Below are positions 23,985 to 30,927 of a DNA stretch of 36,425 nt, one piece after another; position 1 is the first letter of the stretch, and each line of letters begins with the position of its first letter. The notes below the pieces were generated by a model, which ran no database searches, was not told the DNA's origin, and was given only the letters and a program-made list of their open reading frames with translations. Made by a program: the position numbers and the translations under genes. Origin of the DNA: Streptomyces acidicola (GTDB lineage Bacteria; Actinomycetota; Actinomycetes; Streptomycetales; Streptomycetaceae); contig NZ_VMNX01000080.1 of NCBI RefSeq assembly GCF_009377235.1, positions 1 through 36,425 of the forward strand, in the 5' to 3' direction.

Positions 23985-26900
23985 TTACTGGTCGCACGGG
24001 GGCTCGTACGACAACCGGGGTAGGTACTCGTGCCATTTCTCCGGTGTCAGAACACCCCGTGTGGTCGCGCAAATACGGCGAATGGCGTCGTCGGCGTCCA
24101 GATTCCACAGCCGGACGGTATCGGTTCCGCTGGATATGCCGAGCATGTGGCTTTTGGGGTTGAATGACAGGAAATTGCCTGTCCTGGCGTTCGGGCTCAT
24201 CGACCGGCCTATGGGAGCGGCCTCGGCGGGGTCGGCGACGTCCCACAGCCGGACCGTGTTGTCGTTGCCGCCGCTCGCCAGTGTGTGCCCGTCCGGGCTG
24301 TACGTCAGCGACACGACCGCTTCGGTGTGGCCGGTGAGGGGGGAGCCCAGCCGGGTCGCCTCGGCGGGGTCGGCGACATTCCAGAGCCGGACCGTGTCGT
24401 CGTCGCCGCCACTGGCCAGCGTATGGCCGTCCGGACTGTAGGCCAGCGCGTTGACGGGTCCGGCGTGCCATCTGAGCGGTGAGCCGATCGGCGTCGTGTG
24501 CGACGGGTCGGTCACGTTCCACAGCCGGATGGTGCCGTCCGCGCTGCCGCTGGCGAGCGTGTGCGCGTCCGGACTGAAGGCGAGGGAGTTGATGTAGCCC
24601 TTGTGGCCGGTGAGCGGTGCGCCGTACGGCACGACGCGGGACGGGTCGCCGACGTCCCACAACTGGAAGGTGCGGTCGGAGTAGGCGGTGGCCAGCGTGC
24701 GCCCGTCCGGGCTGAACGCCAGCGAGTCGGGGCCCATGAACCGTGTCCGCAGTGCGATGGGCGGCCCGTGGGCGACCGGCCGGGCCGGGTCGGTGACGTT
24801 CCACAGGTACACCGTCCGGTCTCCCGTGAGCACCGCGAGGGTGCGGCCGTCGGGGGAGAACACCATCTCCTGGCCGCCTTCCGCGCGCATGAACGGTCTG
24901 CTCAGCGGCACGGGCCGGCCGGGAGCCCCCACGTCCCACAGCCGGACCCCGCCGTCGCGCGCGGCCGTGGCGAGCACCCGCCCGTCCGGGCGGAACTCCC
25001 CGCTCCGGCCGATCATGTCCGACCCCGGTATCGACCACAGCCGGACCTTGCTGTCGCCGCTTCCCGTGGCGAGGGTCCGGCCGTCGGGGCTGAAGCCCAG
25101 GGCGTACATCTCGCCGCTGCTGCCCGCGAGGGGCTCGCCGACCCGCGACGGGTACTCCGGATCGCTCACGTTCCACAGGCTCGCCGTGCTGTCCGCGCTG
25201 GCGGCGGCGAGCTGCTCACCGTTCGGGCTGAAGGCCACGGACCAGATGGGACCGGTGTGGCCGGTGAGGGGAGAGCCGATCGGGGTGGTGTGTGCCGGGT
25301 CTGTCACGTCCCACAGCCGGACGGTGTCGTCCGCGCTGCCGCTGGCGAGGGTGCGTCCGTCGGGTCGGAAGGCCACGGAGTGGACCAGGTCCGTGTGCCC
25401 GGTGAGGGGCGAGCCGATGGGTGTGGTCTGTGCCGGGTCGGTGACGTCCCACAGCCGGACGGTGTCGTCGTCGCCTCCCGTCGCCAGCATGCGTCCGTCC
25501 GGGCTGAACGCGACGGACCGTACGGCGGCGGTGTGGCCGGTCAGCGTGTCGAGCGGCTTCGGCCGGCTGGGGTCGGCCACGTTCCACAGGCGTACGGTGC
25601 GGTCCTCGCCGACGGAGGCCAAGGTCCGTCCGTCCGGGCTGAAGGCGATCAGGTAGATCGTGCCCTTGTGGTCGGTCAGGGGCTCACCGAGCCGGGTCGG
25701 GCGCCGGGGGTTCCGTACGTTCCACAACCGGATCGTGCCGTCGTCTCCCCCGCTGGCGAGGGTGTGGCCGTCCGGGCTGAAGACCGCGCTGCTCACCCAA
25801 CTCGTGTGGTCGGTGAGGGGCTTGCCGAGCTCTGTGGGGCGGCCCCGGTCGCTCACGTCCCACAGGCGGACGGTCCGGTCGTAGCTGGCGGTGGCGAGGG
25901 TCCTGCCGTTCGGGCTGAACGAGGTGAGATAGACGGCGCCGGTGTGGCCGAGCAGGGGCGTGGCCAGCGGCGCGTTCACGATCGAGATCAGCCGGTTGCC
26001 GGCGTCCGCGTCGTCCGGGCGCAGCCGGTGTGCCACCAGGGAGAGTTGGGCGGACAGCGACGGGTCCTTGGACTGGGCGCGGTCGGCCTCGGCCATCACC
26101 TGCTCGAACACCGCTTCGTTGCGCTGCTGCCACGCGACGACCGCCGCGCCGACGGCCAGGATCGCCAGGGCGACCAGGGCCGCCACCGCGCTCCGGCTGA
26201 TCCGCACCGTGCGCCTGCGCAGCCTGACCGAGGCGGCCAGGAACTCCACCGCGCTGCGGGTCAGGAACGTGTCTCCCGCATCCCGGGCGGAGGTCGCCCA
26301 GGTGTGGGCCTGCTCCAGCCGCGAACCCCGGTAGAGCAGCGACGAGTCGCGGTTCGAGCCCTCCCAGGCCCTGCCGTCCTCCTCCAGCCGCTGCCGCAGC
26401 AGGTTGCCGTTCCGGTCCTCGTCGATCCAGTCGCGCAGCCGCGGCCAGGCGTGGAGCAGCGCTTCGTGGGTGATCTCCACGGTCTCCGCGTCGAGCGTCA
26501 CCAGCCGGGCGCGCACCAGCGCTTCGAGCGACTCCTCCGTCTTGCCCGGGTTCGCCGACTCCTGAGCCAGTTGGCGCCGGGTGCCCCGTCTGCGGGTGGC
26601 CGGGGTGTCCTCGCCCAGCCGAACCAGCCTGAGCAGGAGCAGCCTCGTGGCCGTACGCGCCGCCGGGTCGAGCCCGGACCAGGCCCGCTCGGCGGTCGCC
26701 GCCACGGCTCCCTGGATGCCGCCCGCCGCGCGGTAGCCGGTCAGCGTCAGCCGTCCCGCCTTGCGCCGCTGCCAGGTGGCGAGCAGGGCGTGGGAGAGCA
26801 GCGGCAGCACCCCCGCGTGTTGCGCCCCGCGCGGACCGTCGGCGCTCACCTCCCGGACGATCAGCTCCGCAAGGCCAGGTTCGAGCTCCAGCCCCACGGC

Positions 26901-28127
26901 CTTGGCCGGCCCGGTCACCGCCTCGCGCAATTCCGCGGTGGTGAGCGGCCCGAGCACCATGTGCCGGTGCTGCAACGCGTCGGCCAGTTCGGGGTATCCG
27001 AGGCACTGCTCGTAGAAGTCGGCTCGTATGCCGAGGACTACGAGGACGGGAGTTGTGGCGTCCGGTTCGGCGGGTGTGCAGGCGGCGTGGAGGATCTGGA
27101 TGAAGGCGCGTCGGCTCGCCTCGTCGGAGCAGAGGGTGAACGCTTCCTCGAACTGGTCCACGATGACAACCGGACGCGCGGCGGAGCGGGCGTTCCGGTG
27201 CGCCCATGCGGTGACGGCTTTCCGGACGGCGCGGGCGAACTGGGGCGTACCGGGCTCTGGTGCCGTGGATGGCCCGGATGGCCCGGATGGCCCGGATGGC
27301 CCGGATGGCGCGGACGCGGATGTCAGGTGGGCGAGTTCGGGGATTCGGTGGGTCAGCTCCCCAAGGGGGTCGGCTCCCGGCACGAGTTGGAGAACGTGCC
27401 TCGCGCGGCCGTCGTCGTCCTCCGTGTCCTCGTCCAGCGCGCCGTTCTGCAACGCGGGAACCAGACCGGCGTTCAGCAGGGACGACTTCCCCGCCCCCGA
27501 GGCGCCGACGAGCATGATCAGGCCGCCGGGTTCCTCCGTCGCGCGAAGCTGAGCCACGAGGGCGTCCGTGCTTCGCTCCCGGCCGAAGAACCACCGGGCG
27601 TCCTGCTGACGGTACGAAGCCAGCCCCCGGTACGGGCACACCACCCCCGGAACGACCGGAGTTGCGCGCGATGCGGGTTCCTTCCCGCTCTCCCCTTTAT
27701 CTCCCTTGCCCCTCTTCCCTCCCCTCTCGCCCTTTCTTCCGTCTTCGCTCTCCCCCTCCTCCGTGGAGGTCGCGGAGGGGTCCCCCACCGGGTCGGCGAG
27801 CGCGCGCTCCCACAGGTGCTGCCACTGGGTCAGGTCGTACAGGCCCGGGGAGACGGGGGCGGGCTGCTGGCGCCGTGCCTGGGGGATCAGGATGTGCAGT
27901 ACCGCCGCGAGAGCGGTGAAGTGGGCGGGCACGTTCTTGGCCCGTCGCCAGTCGCTGATCCGCTGGGCGGACACCCGTACGGGGCGCCCTCGTTCGTCGA
28001 CCCGCTGAAGCCGGACGACCGCCTCGGCCACGCTCTTGAGCGGAGGGTTACCGGCCTCCTTGTAGAGCAGTGCGAGACGTTCCGCGAAGGCCGTGCGCGC
28101 CCCCGAGTCGGAACTCAAGGTCTCCAC
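23985..28127 (-). CDS. STAND NTPase with helix-turn-helix N-terminus, membrane helix and WD40 propellers
   Basis: This 1380-residue protein has four parts. The N-terminal region (about 10-85) resembles a helix-turn-helix domain (SAQRISDWRRAKNVPAHFTALAAVL). The NTPase (about 165-590) has Walker A GASGAGKS at 208-215 and Walker B VVIVDQFEEAF at about 320-330, placing it among nSTAND-type ATPases. A transmembrane helix lies at about 638-660. The remainder, from about 725, is fourteen WD40 repeats (FSPDGRTLA...VRLW), enough for two seven-blade propellers. STAND proteins switch on ligand binding and serve as signalling or defence sensors. A charged low-complexity linker lies at 120-155. A 9-bp tandem repeat encodes a (GPS)n linker. 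The start is GTG at 28127; TTG at 28118 is possible. Confidence 0.92.
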   Translation of the reverse strand: METLSSDSGARTAFAERLALLYKEAGNPPLKSVAEAVVRLQRVDERGRPVRVSAQRISDWRRAKNVPAHFTALAAVLHILIPQARRQQPAPVSPGLYDLTQWQHLWERALADPVGDPSATSTEEGESEDGRKGERGGKRGKGDKGESGKEPASRATPVVPGVVCPYRGLASYRQQDARWFFGRERSTDALVAQLRATEEPGGLIMLVGASGAGKSSLLNAGLVPALQNGALDEDTEDDDGRARHVLQLVPGADPLGELTHRIPELAHLTSASAPSGPSGPSGPSGPSTAPEPGTPQFARAVRKAVTAWAHRNARSAARPVVIVDQFEEAFTLCSDEASRRAFIQILHAACTPAEPDATTPVLVVLGIRADFYEQCLGYPELADALQHRHMVLGPLTTAELREAVTGPAKAVGLELEPGLAELIVREVSADGPRGAQHAGVLPLLSHALLATWQRRKAGRLTLTGYRAAGGIQGAVAATAERAWSGLDPAARTATRLLLLRLVRLGEDTPATRRRGTRRQLAQESANPGKTEESLEALVRARLVTLDAETVEITHEALLHAWPRLRDWIDEDRNGNLLRQRLEEDGRAWEGSNRDSSLLYRGSRLEQAHTWATSARDAGDTFLTRSAVEFLAASVRLRRRTVRISRSAVAALVALAILAVGAAVVAWQQRNEAVFEQVMAEADRAQSKDPSLSAQLSLVAHRLRPDDADAGNRLISIVNAPLATPLLGHTGAVYLTSFSPNGRTLATASYDRTVRLWDVSDRGRPTELGKPLTDHTSWVSSAVFSPDGHTLASGGDDGTIRLWNVRNPRRPTRLGEPLTDHKGTIYLIAFSPDGRTLASVGEDRTVRLWNVADPSRPKPLDTLTGHTAAVRSVAFSPDGRMLATGGDDDTVRLWDVTDPAQTTPIGSPLTGHTDLVHSVAFRPDGRTLASGSADDTVRLWDVTDPAHTTPIGSPLTGHTGPIWSVAFSPNGEQLAAASADSTASLWNVSDPEYPSRVGEPLAGSSGEMYALGFSPDGRTLATGSGDSKVRLWSIPGSDMIGRSGEFRPDGRVLATAARDGGVRLWDVGAPGRPVPLSRPFMRAEGGQEMVFSPDGRTLAVLTGDRTVYLWNVTDPARPVAHGPPIALRTRFMGPDSLAFSPDGRTLATAYSDRTFQLWDVGDPSRVVPYGAPLTGHKGYINSLAFSPDAHTLASGSADGTIRLWNVTDPSHTTPIGSPLRWHAGPVNALAYSPDGHTLASGGDDDTVRLWNVADPAEATRLGSPLTGHTEAVVSLTYSPDGHTLASGGNDNTVRLWDVADPAEAAPIGRSMSPNARTGNFLSFNPKSHMLGISSGTDTVRLWNLDADDAIRRICATTRGVLTPEKWHEYLPRLSYEPPCDQ
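27268..27312 (-). repeat. In-frame 9-bp tandem repeat in the STAND gene
   Basis: GATGGCCCG repeats four times perfectly (27268-27303) with a fifth degenerate copy (to 27312). On the coding strand it gives a Gly-Pro-Ser repeat at residues about 273-287, between Walker A and Walker B. Repeat-number change would keep frame and alter linker length. Confidence 0.75.
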
Positions 28128-28180
28128 TCCTCACTTCCCCTCGTTGCCCCGCGCCTGGGCATCCGGACCGGAAAACTCAC

Positions 28181-28208
28181 TTTATACGGCTGACCTGCGG
28201 CTAAGTCA
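28181..28208 (-). promoter_or_regulatory. Promoter of the STAND gene
   Basis: On the minus strand TGACTT (28208-28203) and TATAAA (28186-28181) are 16 bp apart, a good sigma-70-like promoter about 54 bp before the GTG. An A+T-rich -10 stands out in this GC-rich DNA. Confidence 0.55.
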
Positions 28209-28226
28209 TGGCACCGGTACCGGAAC

Positions 28227-28240
28227 CTCCTCCGGAGGAG
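28227..28240. promoter_or_regulatory. Perfect 14-bp palindrome upstream of the STAND promoter
   Basis: CTCCTCCGGAGGAG is a perfect palindrome, about 19 bp upstream of the proposed -35 on the minus strand. It could be an activator or repressor site. It also resembles a ribosome-binding site on each strand, but no start codon is suitably placed. Confidence 0.4.
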
Positions 28241-28321
28241 CCATAGCTGGAAGGATCACGACGCAGGAACGAACCAATCGCGCGGCGCCCGGACAGGCCA
28301 TCAGCTCACGCTCGGAGACAC

Positions 28322-28685
28322 AACATGACGCCGCATGTTCTCGGCCATCTTCTGTCGGAGTCACGGGACGGCGGCGACGGTCTCGCCATGTGAGCCAGGG
28401 AGATCCGTGGAGTCGGTCCCCAGCGGACCGCGATCGCGTCGACCACGGATCCGCCTGTTCTCGATCCGCATCAGCCGGCACGACGCGGATCGAGGCTCGT
28501 ACTGTTCGGCACCGGTCCCCACGAGGGGAGGGACCGGCGCCGAACGACGCGGTGATGGGGAAGGGCGCGGCGGGCCACTGGCCGGTGCGCCGGCCAGTAC
28601 GGCCGCCTGTTCGTGCAGCGAGGGCGTGCAGCCGGTGCGTGCCAGTGGCCGCCGGTGAGAGCCTGCCCGGCTCTCGGTTTCTTCT
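28322..28685 (+). ncRNA. Candidate structured non-coding RNA
   Basis: A 650-bp stretch (28128-28782) without a credible gene holds six hairpins in a row. They are AACATG/CATGTT (28322-28339), CGGTCC/GGACCG (28414-28430), TCGATCCGC/GCGGATCGA (28461-28493), a 16-nt-arm hairpin (28504-28545), ACTGGCCGG/CCGGCCAGT with a TGCG loop (28577-28598), and a terminator (28657-28685). The terminator has a T-rich plus-strand tail, but no plus-strand gene precedes it. A transcript of roughly 350-450 nt starting before 28322 is inferred. The promoter was not identified, and chance hairpins are common in GC-rich DNA. Confidence 0.35.
28657..28685 (+). terminator. Intrinsic terminator with T-rich tail, no gene upstream on the strand
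   Basis: GAGAGCC (28657-28663) pairs with GGCTCTC (28669-28675) around TGCCC, followed by GGTTTCTTCT. It reads on the plus strand, so it would terminate a transcript from the gene-free region. Confidence 0.6.
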
Positions 28686-28782
28686 ACGGTGAGCTCGCCG
28701 CCGGATATTCCAGGACTTGTCGTCCCCGGTCGCCGCTCACCTGTGGCCGATACGGGTCGGTGCCGGCGTGCAGGTGCGCCGG

Positions 28783-29049
28783 TCAGTCGCGGGAGTTGCC
28801 GAACAGCAGGCGGTAGCCGATGAGCAGCACCAGGGAGCCGCCGATCGCCGCGCCCCAGGTGTAGAGGTCGAAGAACTCGTTCTCCACCGGGCGGTCGAGG
28901 AAGCGGGCGGAGAGCCAGCCGCCGATGAAGGCGCCCGCGATGCCGATGAGGGTGGTGCCGATCAGTCCACCCGGGTCGCGGCCGGGCAGCAGGATCTTGG
29001 CGATGGCTCCGGCGAGCAGGCCGAGGATGATCCAGCTGATGATGCCCAC
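28783..29049 (-). CDS. GlsB/YeaQ/YmgE family stress-response membrane protein
   Basis: This 88-residue membrane protein has the transglycosylase-associated (GlsB/YeaQ/YmgE) pattern: MGIISWIILGLLAGAIAKILLPGRDPGGLIGTTLIGIAGAFIGGWL, then a third hydrophobic segment WGAAIGGSLVLLIGYRLLF. Glycine-rich helices are typical. The family is linked to general or envelope stress; its biochemistry is unclear. The start is GTG with GGAGGA about seven bases upstream. It diverges from the TerD-family gene. One TTGCGCAA site (29116-29123) lies 67 bp upstream. Confidence 0.92.
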   Translation of the reverse strand: MGIISWIILGLLAGAIAKILLPGRDPGGLIGTTLIGIAGAFIGGWLSARFLDRPVENEFFDLYTWGAAIGGSLVLLIGYRLLFGNSRD

Positions 29050-29115
29050 GTTGTGGTCCTCCAGTCAGGTCGGGCCGGGCGGGGTCGCCGGAAACCGACA
29101 CTATGAGTTGCCTGA

Positions 29116-29123
29116 TTGCGCAA
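29116..29123. promoter_or_regulatory. TTGCGCAA palindrome, site A, upstream of glsB
   Basis: An 8-bp palindrome 67 bp upstream of the GlsB-type gene. On the minus strand it is TTGCGCAA-TCAGGC-AACTCAT. The ATGAGTTG-N5-TTGCGCAA arrangement on the plus strand is repeated exactly at site C (35413-35438 area). Confidence 0.65.
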
Positions 29124-29206
29124 GTCTATGAATAGCTTTGGAGTTGTGGCGAGGGCTGCCGGCTGCTGACGACGAGCCGTTGAGGTTCTGTCACATGCTT
29201 ATGACA

Positions 29207-29214
29207 TTGCGCAA
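29207..29214. promoter_or_regulatory. TTGCGCAA palindrome, site B, upstream of the TerD gene
   Basis: The second copy in the glsB-terD divergent region, 76 bp before the TerD start. The minus strand reads TTGCGCAA-TGTCAT-AAGCATG, so the downstream AA six bases later is kept. Confidence 0.65.
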
Positions 29215-29290
29215 GCCGGGAACTGGAAGGGGCTGAGGTCGCGTTGAGCACGACGATCGCGGGAAGCGTGAGCGGTTGCGGAGGACCTGC

Positions 29291-30421
29291 ATGAGCGTGT
29301 CCCTGACCAAGGGCGGCAATGTGTCGCTGAGCAAGCAGGCCCCGGGCCTGACTGCCGTGACGGTCGGGCTGGGCTGGCAGGCGAACACCGGCTACGACCT
29401 GGACGCCAGCGCGCTGCTCTGCGACCAGTCGGGGAAGGTGCTGTCCGATGAGCACTTCGTCTTCTTCAACAACCTGACCAGCCCGGACGGGTCGGTCCGC
29501 CACTCCGGCGGCGGAAGCCCCGTCGGCGGCGACGACCAGCGGATCCACGTCGACCTCACCCGGGTCCCGAGCGACGTGGCGAAGATCGTCTTCCCGGTGT
29601 CCCTCTACGAGGGCGCGTCCCGTGGCCAGAGCTTCGGACAGGTGCACCGCGCCCACATCCGCGTCCTCGACCGTGAGGGCAACGCCGAACTGACCCGCTT
29701 CGACCTCGCGTCCGGCGACCTGTCGAGCGAGACGGCGCTGGTCTTCGGCGAGCTGTACCGGCACGGCGCGGAGTGGAAGTTCCGCGCTGTCGGCCAGGGC
29801 TACGCCTCCGGGCTCGCGGGCATCGCCGCCGACTACGGCGTGGACGTCCTGCGCGAGTCGGTGCCGAGCCCGGCGCCCGCTGCCTCGCCGAAGGTGAGCA
29901 GCACCGGCTCGTACATGCCGCCCGCGCCCGCATCGGCACCCACGCCTGCACCCGCACCCGCGCCCGTCGTGCCGACACCGACGATCGTCTCCTCGCCCGC
30001 GCCCACGTTTGCCGCATCACCCCGACCCACAGGGAGTTCCCCCGTGACCTGCTTCTTCGACCCCAGCCACGGCCCCGGCACGACGACGGTGACGTGGTCC
30101 CCGCAGTGGGGCGTGCCCCGGCCGACCCAGACGTGCGCCGGATGCGCGCAGCGGGTGCAGACCACCGCGCCGCCGTTCTACACGCCGCCCCAGCAGGGGT
30201 ATCCGCAGGGAGCGCCGCAGGGGTATCCGCAGCAGGGGTACGGGCAGCCGTACGGAGACCACCACCACGACCACCAGCAGCAGGACGGCGGGCGCCGCTT
30301 CGGCACCGGCGCGCTCATCGGCGCCGGGGCGGCCGGTCTGGTCGGTGGCGCGCTGCTGAACGAGGCGTTCAGCGACGACGAACCGGAAGTGGTGGTCAAC
30401 AACTACTACGAGGAGGAGTAG
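29291..30421 (+). CDS. TerD family protein with Pro-rich and C-terminal extensions
   Basis: This 376-residue protein has a TerD domain at residues 1-180: SVSLTKGGNVSLSKQAPGLTAVTVGLGWQA, SALLCDQSGKVLSDEHFVFFNN and FGELYRHGAEWKFRAVGQGY. TerD domains bind calcium and belong to tellurite/stress resistance systems. Downstream is an Ala/Pro-rich linker (195-250), a small Cys-containing segment (CFFDPSHGPGTTTVTWSPQ and CAGCAQRV) and a Gln/Gly/His/Tyr-rich stretch. A Gly-rich segment (GTGALIGAGAAGLVGGALL) looks membrane-interacting. ATG at 29291 is chosen because GGAGG precedes it and the TerD domain starts there. The upstream region has two TTGCGCAA sites. Confidence 0.9.
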   Translation: MSVSLTKGGNVSLSKQAPGLTAVTVGLGWQANTGYDLDASALLCDQSGKVLSDEHFVFFNNLTSPDGSVRHSGGGSPVGGDDQRIHVDLTRVPSDVAKIVFPVSLYEGASRGQSFGQVHRAHIRVLDREGNAELTRFDLASGDLSSETALVFGELYRHGAEWKFRAVGQGYASGLAGIAADYGVDVLRESVPSPAPAASPKVSSTGSYMPPAPASAPTPAPAPAPVVPTPTIVSSPAPTFAASPRPTGSSPVTCFFDPSHGPGTTTVTWSPQWGVPRPTQTCAGCAQRVQTTAPPFYTPPQQGYPQGAPQGYPQQGYGQPYGDHHHDHQQQDGGRRFGTGALIGAGAAGLVGGALLNEAFSDDEPEVVVNNYYEEE

Positions 30422-30528
30422 AGGGGGAGTAGAGGAGTAGTGGACGAGGGGCCCCGAACCACCGGGCCGACTGCGGGCAGGGGCGCCGGAACCGCCACCT
30501 ACACTGGGACAGCGCGCGTGCGTTGACA

Positions 30529-30546
30529 GTGATCAGGGTGATCAGG
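30529..30546. promoter_or_regulatory. Tandem GTGATCAGG repeat in front of arsR
   Basis: Two adjacent 9-bp copies (30529-30537, 30538-30546), each containing the palindrome TGATCA, end 18 bp before the arsR start. A TTGACA-like hexamer lies at 30523-30528. This is a likely operator for the ArsR regulator, by position only. Confidence 0.5.
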
Positions 30547-30564
30547 ACGGGACGGGAGAGGACT

Positions 30565-30927
30565 GTGGCGGCAGACGCTGGTGGCTTCGACGATCCGTCC
30601 GCCGAGGTTCTGGCGGAGGCGGCCGCGTCGTTCGGTCTGCTCGCCTCGTCGGCACGGCTGCACCTGATGTGGGCACTGTCCCAGGGTGAGAGCGATGTCA
30701 CGCACCTCGCCGACCGGGTGGGCGGTGCGCTGCCCGCGGTCAGCCAGCACCTGGCGAAGCTGAAGCTCGCCGGGCTGGTGCGCTCACGCCGTGAGGGCCG
30801 ACGGCAGGTCTACTACGTCGACGATCCCGACATCGTGACCGTGGTGCGGGTGATGGTCGGGCAGCTGACCGCGCGCTCGCAGCATGCCTCCGTGTCGGTA
30901 CGCCGACTGTACGAGACCGGTGGCTGA
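30565..30927 (+). CDS. ArsR/SmtB family transcriptional regulator
   Basis: This 120-residue regulator has the ArsR winged helix: FGLLASSARLHLMWALSQGESDVTHLADRVGGALPAVSQHLAKLKLAGLVRSRREGRRQVYYV. It contains no cysteine, and the C-terminal helix (DIVTVVRVMVGQLTARSQHASVSV) has only one His, so the usual alpha-3 Cys and alpha-5 zinc sites are absent or very different. Start GTG at 30565 with GGGAGAGGA upstream is preferred over an upstream in-frame start. It overlaps the ATPase gene by 8 bp. The natural effector, perhaps Mg or another divalent cation, is unknown. Confidence 0.88.
   Translation: MAADAGGFDDPSAEVLAEAAASFGLLASSARLHLMWALSQGESDVTHLADRVGGALPAVSQHLAKLKLAGLVRSRREGRRQVYYVDDPDIVTVVRVMVGQLTARSQHASVSVRRLYETGG

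Noticed and set aside
24498..28193. A 1231-residue open frame antisense to the STAND gene
   Set aside because: Antisense shadow; the WD40 repeats on the other strand are unmistakable.
28335..28658. A 107-residue plus-strand frame ending at the orphan terminator
   Set aside because: No ribosome-binding site, weaker third-position GC bias than neighbouring genes and no recognisable motif. The stop inside the hairpin is intriguing, but a non-coding RNA explains the hairpins better.
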